Source of the DNA: a virus
IMG/VR virus record: IMGVR_UViG_3300006987_000044
Location: 1 to 31,760 of that record
Length of the DNA: 31,760 nucleotides
Direction: 5' to 3' (one strand)
This document shows positions 8,114 to 16,323 of this stretch, one piece after another. The notes beneath the pieces are model-generated. The model was not told where the DNA came from, ran no database searches, and was given only the letters and a program-made list of their open reading frames with translations. Positions within the stretch are counted from its first letter, which is position 1. Each line of letters opens with the position of its first letter. Position numbers and translations under genes: made by a program.

Positions 8114-10438
8114 TTATATATCTCCTACTAATGTTGGTTTTTTTGCTAGCACATTGCCATGCTCGTCTAACAGCACAAGAACGGCGGAGGTATCTTCATA
8201 CTCATCATCTACCATGAGCGTGCATTTGCCTTCTTTAAGTGGTTTACGCTTACTAATCTCAGAGTCTGGGTTAGCCGCATGTATGCGTAGTACTGCAAAA
8301 ATCCCATCAGAGTCGCTATCAGCTTGCACTCTGCACTGTAATCCAAGCCAGCGCAACTCTGATAGGGTCGCTGTAATCGTTGATTTAGCGGCCGAGGCTG
8401 AGCTTTTTTTATTAAGAATCTCAATCACTGGTGTCAGGCACTCCTGTAAACTCAAGCCACCATGATCATAATACAAGCCAGCCTTGAAGCAAGAAACTCC
8501 TGGTGCCATAGCAATACTCACTTGGCTGTTCCAATACCAACCTACTTGCAAATAGCCACTGGCAACTGAATCTTTAATTACCGCGCATCGTCCCCAGCGA
8601 GTTTCTGTTAGATGTTTAGGTAGCTCTACCTTTGGCATAGTTTCAGGAGTCAACATCCACCCATGATCAGTTACTATTCTAATTTTGCGCCATCCTGCCG
8701 CCAGCAATTCTTCAATACGCTCAACTATTTCATCTAATAAACTATCAACTCTTCCTGCAAGCTTAAGACCTCGTACATGGCCTTCCTTATCTATGTCACC
8801 GCTTTGTACCCAGGCATTAGATGCCGGATCTCCTGAATCACCCTCTTCAAGATAGAGCCAGCCTTTCTCTTTCAGAAACTTTCTTAAGTAATAAGCAGAG
8901 AAGTCTTTATTGTCATCCAACAAGCTTGGCTCAAAATCACGGTCAGTTTCTCTACCGGTTAGACGCTCATGTACTGGCGTAACAGCAGCTTTAGCTGTTG
9001 CAGTAACAGAAGGTAGTGCCGCCCAATTAGTGGCAAACCCGACCTCTCCCAATGGCTCTAACTGTTCAATAAGACGCTGTGCCAAGTCATAACGTAGGCC
9101 ATCAACAAAAAACACTACTTCTCCCGCAGCAGCATAATCAGCTGTCGCTTTATTGAATTGAGTTGTACCGGGATAGCCTTTCTCTTTTACTAAACTTTGG
9201 AAGTTATGCGTAACCTCATCTAGCCAAGGCGTATAGATAAGCGCAAGCAATTTTTGTACTAAAGCTTGCTGGCTAGGCACTAAAGGATAAGCTAAAGCTT
9301 TAAGAGTTAGGTCATCCGCCTGCCAGTATTTATCACGGTATAACGTAGCCATCTCTTCAGGATCAGTGCCAGAAAACCCCTGCTGAGTGAGGCTTGCAAC
9401 ACCACTCAAATACTTCAGCACCCCAGCCAGCGGCGCCATATTTAATTTAAACCAAATCCATTCTCGTCGTTCGGCATGATGCTGTTCTAGTGCAGCTAAC
9501 TCTTGACGTATATCAACTGAGTTAAGTGTTTGTAGCTGAGATAATGATTTCTCCAGGGCAGCCTCTTCAGCTTGGTTTATAACTGGATAACTTGCACCAT
9601 CAGCAATAAGATCACCTTGCACCTTTAGCAATAGTTCTGGCAAAGAAGGATAGTGACGGCAGGATTCAACATAACGTTGCCACACTCCCTCCCAAACTCC
9701 CTGACGTTGGCACAACAGCTCAGCGGCTGTCAGTTCACCATCTTGCTCAGGATTAAAATGATATTCAGTTTCACAAATACCGACTAATGCTTGCCAGCGC
9801 GCTTCATCCCAGCGCTCACGGCAATTTTTTTCATCGTTCATCCAACTGAGTAAATCACGAACTGGATCACTGGACACTAGCTTATTAAAGTCTGAAGCCT
9901 CAAGACGACGATTCGCCAGATCTTCACGCTTGCTTTCAAGAATCTCATTTAGTACACGTAACATCGCCTGCTGGCTTTTATCATCCTTAGCGACATCAAG
10001 ACCAACACCACCGTTATCGGAGGTCAGAAAAGCATTTACGGTCCAATCACGACCAGAGTTATTATAAATCCACCAGCTACCACGGTATTGCAGTTCAGCT
10101 AGAGGCATCAGCGCTTCAGGACACGTAGCAATGGCTCGCAAGTCTCGGCGCTCAATGCCTGGCAAGTAAACGATAGGAGTACGATCAGTAGGAAGTTCGA
10201 TCTCTGAAAGAGCACCATCAACAACACATTTAATCCAAATAGCAGGACCTGTTTTTTGTTTAGGTGCATAATCACCCAGAACAATCAGCTCAGGCATAGC
10301 GGCTTGCAGTAACGGTAATGCTGACTCCCAATGGCGCTGCTTATCGATCCAAAGAATCACACTGGGAGCTACTTGAACATTCGAGTTGTAGTTAGCGCTG
10401 GCACGTACTTCTTTGGCCAGTAAATCAATAAGTTTCAT
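8114..10438 (-). CDS. pglZ: PglZ, BREX alkaline-phosphatase-fold protein
   Basis: 774 residues from the ATG at 10438. The PglZ domain shows metal-site motifs VVFFVDGLRYDLAQ (~440), ALPSVTATAKAA and RIVTDHGWML (~589), as in the alkaline phosphatase superfamily; a nuclease activity has been reported for a PglZ protein. PglZ is a core component in all BREX types. The frame could be extended to a TTG at 10459, but the ATG is better: AGGA lies five bases upstream, and the duplicated copy of this gene start at 13365 keeps both the ATG and an AAGGA at the same spacing. It abuts brxL and follows brxU by 39 nt. Confidence 0.93.
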   Translation of the reverse strand: MKLIDLLAKEVRASANYNSNVQVAPSVILWIDKQRHWESALPLLQAAMPELIVLGDYAPKQKTGPAIWIKCVVDGALSEIELPTDRTPIVYLPGIERRDLRAIATCPEALMPLAELQYRGSWWIYNNSGRDWTVNAFLTSDNGGVGLDVAKDDKSQQAMLRVLNEILESKREDLANRRLEASDFNKLVSSDPVRDLLSWMNDEKNCRERWDEARWQALVGICETEYHFNPEQDGELTAAELLCQRQGVWEGVWQRYVESCRHYPSLPELLLKVQGDLIADGASYPVINQAEEAALEKSLSQLQTLNSVDIRQELAALEQHHAERREWIWFKLNMAPLAGVLKYLSGVASLTQQGFSGTDPEEMATLYRDKYWQADDLTLKALAYPLVPSQQALVQKLLALIYTPWLDEVTHNFQSLVKEKGYPGTTQFNKATADYAAAGEVVFFVDGLRYDLAQRLIEQLEPLGEVGFATNWAALPSVTATAKAAVTPVHERLTGRETDRDFEPSLLDDNKDFSAYYLRKFLKEKGWLYLEEGDSGDPASNAWVQSGDIDKEGHVRGLKLAGRVDSLLDEIVERIEELLAAGWRKIRIVTDHGWMLTPETMPKVELPKHLTETRWGRCAVIKDSVASGYLQVGWYWNSQVSIAMAPGVSCFKAGLYYDHGGLSLQECLTPVIEILNKKSSASAAKSTITATLSELRWLGLQCRVQADSDSDGIFAVLRIHAANPDSEISKRKPLKEGKCTLMVDDEYEDTSAVLVLLDEHGNVLAKKPTLVGDI

Positions 10439-10473
10439 AATATTCCTATAAATGGACAAACAAGTATTGCTAT
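10335..10473 (-). repeat. Direct repeat copy A (start of pglZ)
   Basis: The first 104 nt of pglZ coding sequence (10335-10438) match 13262-13365 at 101 of 104 positions. Weaker similarity continues about 35 nt further upstream through the ribosome-binding site and TATTGCTA. Offset between the copies is 2927 nt, same orientation. The repeats flank the DUF932-like gene and brxU. Confidence 0.95.
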
Positions 10474-10477
10474 GAGC

Positions 10478-12280
10478 CTACTGAGCAGCTGTAGTCAATA
10501 TCGTCAGTGGATACTTCTCCATCACCTCAGCGACCAACCTGTTAGTCCGAACTTCAATCTGTTGCACAGACCAGCTGTCTTGTGTAATCAGCGACTCGTT
10601 TAAATACAGTCCGTTGTTATAGCCGACCTTACGTCCTTGGCTGTCCATTCGGTTTTTCTTATCTTCAAAACTTTTATTACCCAGCGTGCTGTTATAACCT
10701 GAGATAGTCAAATTCCCCAAGCAGTGCACATAAGACTGACGATACTCTTCAGCAAGCTCTGCATCGCCATTGGCAATCATCTTCACCCAACTGGTCGGTA
10801 TGTTATCGCCTTGGGGGAAAATATGTTCAATAGTCCAGACATACTGTTTGCCTTTAAGCGCCCATAGATTAACTTGAGTCTCACGAGTCATACGGCTCTC
10901 TTCTAGAGCACACAAAACAAAACGACAGACTGCTTTATTATCTTCGTAAATAGGCCCTTTGAGACTCTTCTCAAACTGCTCATCACTAGCGCTTTCGGTT
11001 TTGAGTCTAGTTTGAATATGCCTAACCACCTCATCACCTTCTAACATCATAATACTTTCAACCACATCCATAAAAATACGTGTGAGGTCTCGGGTTGGTG
11101 GTAAGTCAGTTGCGTTGCGACGAACGAAGTAGGAAATTAGGAATTCTACTGTTTGCTCTAAGTGAACTTCTTGCAGTTTCAGATCAGTCTTACACTCAAA
11201 TAGTACCATCAGTAGTAGATAAGCTGGTGTACCTTGAATACGATCTAATGAGAGTAATAGAGAAGACAGTTTAGACTGATCGGGCACAGCGCGATAACTC
11301 ACAATCTGCGCATAGTGCTCAGACATACGAATCATTGTCTGCAGAAAACCTTCAGCATCTCGGGCTATTAGCTTTTCATATATTTTGATCAGATTTGACT
11401 TGGTGGCCACTGGTACAGAGACTATCTGCTTTAAACTGGGTTTAAAAGCATTGTAGTATTGACGGAAAAACCGCTCTTGTACTGCATAATCATCACCTAA
11501 GGCATCAATAACTCTTTTCCAGCGATTATATTGCTTATCGATACTACCTTTATCTTGAGCTTCTAATACAGCCAGTAGTTTATTCTTGATAAGATCAATG
11601 GCGGTAAGTGGCACACCGCGGTTATTTAACGATTCAAATAGTGTGTAAGCATCAGAAGTGCTTGCTACCTCAATCTTCACCAAAGTTGCTGTATTTACTT
11701 TTTCAAGCAACCCTTGAAGCTTAGTAATCGGGTCATCACTGTGCTCAAGATATAGGTTAATGCGAGAAAGGAAGTGTCGGAACGCTTTAAACACTCGGCG
11801 GTTACCGGCATTTGCCACCGTTTCTATATCTTGAAGAACACCAATTTGACCCAGCACCGAAAAATAGTCTTGCTGATTATTATTTTGTACTTGAGGAATC
11901 AGACGTGGTTGATTCGGCATTTTCTTTAAGATCAGTTTATGCCTTAGATTATAGAGCTCCATCTGCTGATCCATAACTAGATTCGGCTGCTTACTAAAAA
12001 TATCATAAATTGCAGCTAATAAAATCGACACCGTCGTCATACGTTGTTGACCATCGACTAGCTCAAGCTCTTGCACTGCAAGGGCATCCTGAGATTGATT
12101 GATACAGATAATGGAGCCCAAAAAATAATGGAGTTCGTTATCTAATAAGTCATCGAGCAGTGCATCCCACTGTACACGACTCCAAGTGTATTCACGCTGG
12201 TAACGTGGAATGGCATAAACAACGCCGCTTTCAATATCGAGCAGGGTAGAAACTGGGTAGTTATAAACGGACTTAATCAT
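10478..12280 (-). CDS. brxU: BrxU-like GmrSD-family type IV restriction enzyme (DUF262 + DUF1524)
   Basis: 600 residues. N-terminal DUF262 (GmrS/ParB-like NTPase) shows IPRYQREYTW (24-33) and VDGQQRMTT (75-83). C-terminal DUF1524 (GmrD, His-Me-finger nuclease) shows TIEHIFPQGDN and LGNLTISGYNSTLGNKSF. Members cut DNA carrying modified bases such as (glucosyl-)hydroxymethylcytosine and so restrict phages that escape methylation-based systems. In the BREX island of an Escherichia fergusonii plasmid, BrxU likewise lies between pglX and pglZ, supporting this name. The start overlaps the stop of the DUF932-like gene as ATGA, so the two are coupled and travel as a pair. Confidence 0.85.
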   Translation of the reverse strand: MIKSVYNYPVSTLLDIESGVVYAIPRYQREYTWSRVQWDALLDDLLDNELHYFLGSIICINQSQDALAVQELELVDGQQRMTTVSILLAAIYDIFSKQPNLVMDQQMELYNLRHKLILKKMPNQPRLIPQVQNNNQQDYFSVLGQIGVLQDIETVANAGNRRVFKAFRHFLSRINLYLEHSDDPITKLQGLLEKVNTATLVKIEVASTSDAYTLFESLNNRGVPLTAIDLIKNKLLAVLEAQDKGSIDKQYNRWKRVIDALGDDYAVQERFFRQYYNAFKPSLKQIVSVPVATKSNLIKIYEKLIARDAEGFLQTMIRMSEHYAQIVSYRAVPDQSKLSSLLLSLDRIQGTPAYLLLMVLFECKTDLKLQEVHLEQTVEFLISYFVRRNATDLPPTRDLTRIFMDVVESIMMLEGDEVVRHIQTRLKTESASDEQFEKSLKGPIYEDNKAVCRFVLCALEESRMTRETQVNLWALKGKQYVWTIEHIFPQGDNIPTSWVKMIANGDAELAEEYRQSYVHCLGNLTISGYNSTLGNKSFEDKKNRMDSQGRKVGYNNGLYLNESLITQDSWSVQQIEVRTNRLVAEVMEKYPLTILTTAAQ

Positions 12281-13245
12281 AATTCAGTAATCATCTTAGA
12301 GGTTGTTATATAGTCGTTAAGGTATTTTTCAAAAGAAAACTCTCTGCTCTCTATTTGCTGTGAAAAATCATTGATCCAATCACCAGCTTTACGCTGATAC
12401 CCATCTATCCTATTTTCAGGAGACATTACTCCAACTGGCTGACTAGCATAATCCATCAGCACATTCAAAGCAGCATAGCCCTGCTCACCAAGAGCGGAAA
12501 AATAGTCATTAGTAAGCCGATCTATAGCGTTACGAAACAGAGTTAGCTCATTAATTTTGTTTGCGCTGACAGAACTCTTAGGATTTAGCTTAATACCAAA
12601 TACCTTGCATGCCAGTGGTAACATCCAACGCCTAGGAACGTGAAAACGTTCAAGATTTCTTAACTGATTAATGAACTCAATTTCAAGCTCTTTAATTTCT
12701 CCAAGATTCTCATGCCAGCGAAGCATAATGTCCTGTAATTGCTTAGTATGTGCAAAACTAATTTCTACACTCTTACTCTCAAAAATCACTTCATTGAAAT
12801 TGGTCAGACGACAGAAACCTATCTCAAAACGTAGTCTATGAGTTCGATTATAACTATTGGTAATACGGATAAAAGGTATCCATTGATCATCTTTCCATGG
12901 CTCAAAACCACTCTCTTTATGTATCAGGTCTATATGGCAAAAAGAGCATGTTTTAGGCATTATTATTTTTAAGCATGCCATATCCTTCAATGCCGTGAAA
13001 TCAAATACTGACTTAAGTGCCTCTGCTGCGAGCTCATATGCTTGCTGGTTAGTCACTAATTTATAATTCTCAGTCACTACCGCAAAAACATGGTCGCTTT
13101 CGCTCTCTACTACTGCAAAATGACGCGGCAATGCATGATAACCAAATAAGTCTCCACTCTGCTGAGATGATTGTATAAATACAGGTTTCAATTCGACAGG
13201 AAAAAACGCCACTGTTGGATCATAGTCAGGCCAATTACACTTCAT
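12277..13245 (-). CDS. DUF932-like protein of unknown function, inserted in BREX
   Basis: 322 residues, tentatively assigned to the DUF932/phage-plasmid-like family. FAVVTENYKLVTNQQAYELA resembles its first block, and IRITNSYNRTHRLRFEIGFC followed by RLTNFNEVIFE resembles its central nSxdgs...R.vC.N block. The C-terminal third is helical (MRW/MLP core, then FEKYLNDYITTSKM). No catalytic motif is evident. Known DUF932 members occur on phages and plasmids without a settled function. The ATG abuts the stop of the truncated pglZ leader (TAAATG), AGGGGG lies inside that leader, and the 3' end overlaps brxU. It is therefore tightly coupled to brxU and may be its partner or regulator; this is inference. 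Confidence 0.6.
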   Translation of the reverse strand: MKCNWPDYDPTVAFFPVELKPVFIQSSQQSGDLFGYHALPRHFAVVESESDHVFAVVTENYKLVTNQQAYELAAEALKSVFDFTALKDMACLKIIMPKTCSFCHIDLIHKESGFEPWKDDQWIPFIRITNSYNRTHRLRFEIGFCRLTNFNEVIFESKSVEISFAHTKQLQDIMLRWHENLGEIKELEIEFINQLRNLERFHVPRRWMLPLACKVFGIKLNPKSSVSANKINELTLFRNAIDRLTNDYFSALGEQGYAALNVLMDYASQPVGVMSPENRIDGYQRKAGDWINDFSQQIESREFSFEKYLNDYITTSKMITEL

Positions 13246-13365
13246 TTATTCAGCCCCCTGCCGCTGCTTATCGATCCAAAGAATCACACTGGGAGCTACT
13301 CGAACATTCGAGTTGTAGTTAGCGCTGGCACGTAATTCTTTGGCCAGTAAATCAATACGTTTCAT
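13246..13365 (-). pseudogene. Truncated pglZ copy: 39-codon leader ORF
   Basis: Starting at the ATG at 13365 (MKRIDLLAKELRASANYNSN...), this frame matches the first 35 codons of pglZ. It then diverges at 13262 into four new codons (QGAE) and a TAA at 13248-13246. The next base begins the ATG of the DUF932-like gene. It keeps an AAGGA five bases before the ATG, so it is likely translated. The three differences from pglZ all change an amino acid (Leu to Arg, Val to Leu, Gln to Arg), consistent with loss of constraint. It now looks like a leader peptide that couples translation into the inserted cassette. Confidence 0.85.
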
Positions 13366-13400
13366 AATGTTCCTTGCGGACAGATAGGAATATTGCTAAT
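13262..13400 (-). repeat. Direct repeat copy B (pglZ 5' fragment)
   Basis: Second copy of the pglZ start region, 101/104 identical to 10335-10438 over 13262-13365. A further ~35 nt upstream is recognisably related, with a 3-nt gap. The right-hand part adjoins the spacer downstream of the TrlF-like gene, which is where pglZ would have begun before the cassette arrived. Confidence 0.93.
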
Positions 13401-13509
13401 AAAAAATGCAAAACTACCGAATACAAGTGTTACAGCTTTAAACTTCAACTTGTATATTCGACAAATAGGCGATGAATAAACTCACACTCTTATGTTTATC
13501 TCTTTTGCT

Positions 13510-16323
13510 TTAGAATCCATACTTTTCACGCCTACTAGTAAACGCTTTTTCACTGCCTTCCATAATATCTAGAACAGCCTCAGTCACATCTTGGCGATCT
13601 AAACCACCTTGCGCTTGGCAAACTCCTTTACCATCTTTTGCTTCGAAGGCATAAAGTAAGTCTGCATCACCATTAACTGGTAAGTTGGCATTATGTGTAG
13701 CAAATATGAGCTGCCGCTTCATTTTCATGCGACGAATCATTGGGATAAGCTCGTTAAAAACAAAGTTTGAATCCAGCTCATCTTCAGGCTGGTCAATGAT
13801 TAATGGCCCTCCATCTTGCGCCAAAAGTAAAGCTAGGACGGCGGTATTTCTTTGCCCATCTGATAAGGTGTTGGCCGATATTTTACCTGCCGCAGACCCG
13901 TCTGAACGGTAAAGCGTGATATCAATTGAATCAGGAACTCTACGAGTTATTAATTTATTCCACTTACTAGAATTTGAATCAATATAGCTTTTCACCTCTG
14001 TTAGCTCTTCATTTGATTCAAGCTCTTGGTAAAGAGCAGTCCAAATACTACTACTTAGGTTCGAGGTTGCTCTTTCTAAACACTCTTTGATTAAGTCACA
14101 CCAATCCCTAGCCAACTTTGCTCGCTTGTCTTTTGGTCCAAACTCTTCCCAAGCCTGCAAGAAATACTGCTTGTCCCCTTGGTATATCAACTCTACTGTC
14201 ACAAAAGACTTATTACTTCCCTCATAAACAGCTAGCTTGTTAGCTTTGTCTGCAGCCTGCTTTCTGAGGTCAAACTGCTGAGCCCAAATAGCCTCTAAGT
14301 CTTGCTTTAATACATCAAGCTCCTGAAGTTCATTATCATATTCCTTATTTTTTGTTTCGAGCCGAATAACCTCTTTATTTTTTTGCGACTTCTGAGCTGA
14401 TAACGATGTTAGCTCTTTTATATCTTCTGGCTGGATACCTTTTGATGCGCAAGCTTTTTGAAATGTACCGTCTGCTTTATCAAGCTGATCTTGAATTGAC
14501 ACCCACTGCTCACTTTCCACAAAAAAACTATCAAGCTCTGATCTATGTTGTTCAACTAGCCTTAAAATATTGTCTTTTAATACTTGGTTAGCATTTTTAA
14601 CTTTCTGATCAACGTTCTTAAGCCATGCAGTATTAGGGGTATCATCATGAACAAAACCACTAAAACTCACATCAAACTCTAAAGCTTTAACTTTCAGATG
14701 ATCAATATCGTTATTAACTAAACTAACCACAGAATCGATATAGGTCTGCTCTTTTTTAAGCGAACTATGAGTCTCAGCATCAGCCTGGACGTCCTGTCTT
14801 GCTTGCCACTGTTGCGTTAAGCCATCAATTTCCTGCTTCAGCTTGGTGAGTTTTTCTGAGTTATCATCATGTAGTGTTTTTAGACTTTGCTTGTGCCTGA
14901 TCTGACCTAACAAATCCTCTTCTTTTTCATCTAACTCTTTCAGCTCATCAGCAACGAAGCCGTCTACTAACTCTAGCAGCAACTCTGTACTTTTTAACTG
15001 CCCATTCTCATCTGCCTCAGTAATTTTATTCAATTGCTGCTGACTAAAAAACTGAGCAGGCAAACCTTTTAATAATATAGCCTGGTCTTGTGCATCGTGA
15101 CTTATAACTGACGTTCCCGCAGACGTAAGCTCAAGTGTATAATCCACACCGTGCTTTTGACGGTATTCGACTGTCGCTTTAAAGTCTGGGTTTTGAGTAG
15201 TTTTTTTAACTCGCTCTGCTTTGCTACCTTGCTCTTTATTTTCCTTACCCAAGGAGAGACGTAAATACTCAAGCACTGTTGACTTGCCACTACCACGCCC
15301 ACCAATTAGAGAGTTTTTACTTGGTGAAAAGTGAATTTCTTGGTTATCTAAAAACTCAGCCCCTTCGATTTTAATGGATTTGATATAAGGGTAATTACTT
15401 AAAACTGATGGGTTTCTGTCGGTTGTGACGTCTTCAGGTAACTTAATGCGAGAAGTAGGATCTAAAAATGCTTGCCGTAATGACTCAATAGAGGGTTTGG
15501 ACATTTTAATCCAGGTGTGCCTATAGCCAAGACTGTTAGGCTTTGGTTTCCCACAGCTTTCTGTCTTTAGAGATTTTGCATCTGATGACATTATGTAAGC
15601 GGGATAAAACCCTTCTCTTTTCCAGTTAGTATTTCTCCCCTCTAAGATATCTAAATATTTTGGCGCTGGTGGGTTCTTAGTCACTTCAACACAATATAAT
15701 TGAGGATTCTTGAAATCCTCCTTGTTTTTGGCATCTACGAGCATTCCATCATCACTATCTGAATGAGCAGCTATTACGATTCCACACATTTCATTTTGAA
15801 CAAGTTCAATAAGCTCATTTAAGCTCACATAACTATTATTACGCCTTAATGGGCATGCAGCGTTACCATCAAACCTTTGTTCTACTGAAAGGCCAAGTTT
15901 AGTTAGGTTTTCATTACACTTAGAAAGTGCTTTTGAGTTTGAAACTGGTGGGAACAAACATAAAACATGGTAACCTATATCTACTTCGAATCCCGGGAAG
16001 ATAATAATAGGGTCTCGGCTCAACTCTTTTGCAACTTTTTTATTTTGTTCTACAAGGTGGGTTATAAACCAATCATCAGAATCCGATCTTCGTGAGAAAT
16101 TATGGTCTGTTATACCAATTGCATCAAGCTCTAAGTCATGACAACGCCTTAAGAACGTTTTTGCTTTTTTTTGAATACCTTCTTTGCACGGCAATCCTTT
16201 GTTTTTTGGTCTACGTGGCTCTCCTAAACGAAGATCGTCATCAATCCAGTGTGCATTATCCTCTGGTGTTTGCACTTGAAAATCACACTTGAGCCAGCGC
16301 ATACCTTGGTAGTTTTCACTCAT
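13510..16323 (-). CDS. TrlF-like PHP-domain plus SMC/ABC-type ATPase
   Basis: About 937 residues from the ATG at 16323, which overlaps the pglX stop as TAATG; a TTG six bases upstream is less likely. Residues ~1-300 form a PHP-type phosphoesterase region (DAIGITDHNFSRRSD, later GIVIAAHSDSDDG). Walker A IGGRGSGKST is at ~340, a coiled coil runs from ~430 to 720, then the ABC signature LSDGQRN (~818), Walker B LIIDQPEDELD (~842) and the H-loop THNAN (~877). The layout matches the TrlF family of AAA-like ATPases, found in defence loci and thought to couple DNA sensing to hydrolysis. Base composition is more AT-rich than the neighbouring BREX core. Its substrate is unknown. Confidence 0.82.
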   Translation of the reverse strand: MSENYQGMRWLKCDFQVQTPEDNAHWIDDDLRLGEPRRPKNKGLPCKEGIQKKAKTFLRRCHDLELDAIGITDHNFSRRSDSDDWFITHLVEQNKKVAKELSRDPIIIFPGFEVDIGYHVLCLFPPVSNSKALSKCNENLTKLGLSVEQRFDGNAACPLRRNNSYVSLNELIELVQNEMCGIVIAAHSDSDDGMLVDAKNKEDFKNPQLYCVEVTKNPPAPKYLDILEGRNTNWKREGFYPAYIMSSDAKSLKTESCGKPKPNSLGYRHTWIKMSKPSIESLRQAFLDPTSRIKLPEDVTTDRNPSVLSNYPYIKSIKIEGAEFLDNQEIHFSPSKNSLIGGRGSGKSTVLEYLRLSLGKENKEQGSKAERVKKTTQNPDFKATVEYRQKHGVDYTLELTSAGTSVISHDAQDQAILLKGLPAQFFSQQQLNKITEADENGQLKSTELLLELVDGFVADELKELDEKEEDLLGQIRHKQSLKTLHDDNSEKLTKLKQEIDGLTQQWQARQDVQADAETHSSLKKEQTYIDSVVSLVNNDIDHLKVKALEFDVSFSGFVHDDTPNTAWLKNVDQKVKNANQVLKDNILRLVEQHRSELDSFFVESEQWVSIQDQLDKADGTFQKACASKGIQPEDIKELTSLSAQKSQKNKEVIRLETKNKEYDNELQELDVLKQDLEAIWAQQFDLRKQAADKANKLAVYEGSNKSFVTVELIYQGDKQYFLQAWEEFGPKDKRAKLARDWCDLIKECLERATSNLSSSIWTALYQELESNEELTEVKSYIDSNSSKWNKLITRRVPDSIDITLYRSDGSAAGKISANTLSDGQRNTAVLALLLAQDGGPLIIDQPEDELDSNFVFNELIPMIRRMKMKRQLIFATHNANLPVNGDADLLYAFEAKDGKGVCQAQGGLDRQDVTEAVLDIMEGSEKAFTSRREKYGF

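Noticed and set aside
10439-10459. TTG start extending pglZ by seven codons
   Set aside because: The ATG at 10438 has a proper ribosome-binding site, and the duplicated pglZ start preserves that ATG and spacing.
13366-13509. Separate promoter for the DUF932-brxU cassette
   Set aside because: TTGAAG-17-TGTATT on the minus strand is possible, but each box matches only four of six bases in AT-rich sequence, not enough to list.
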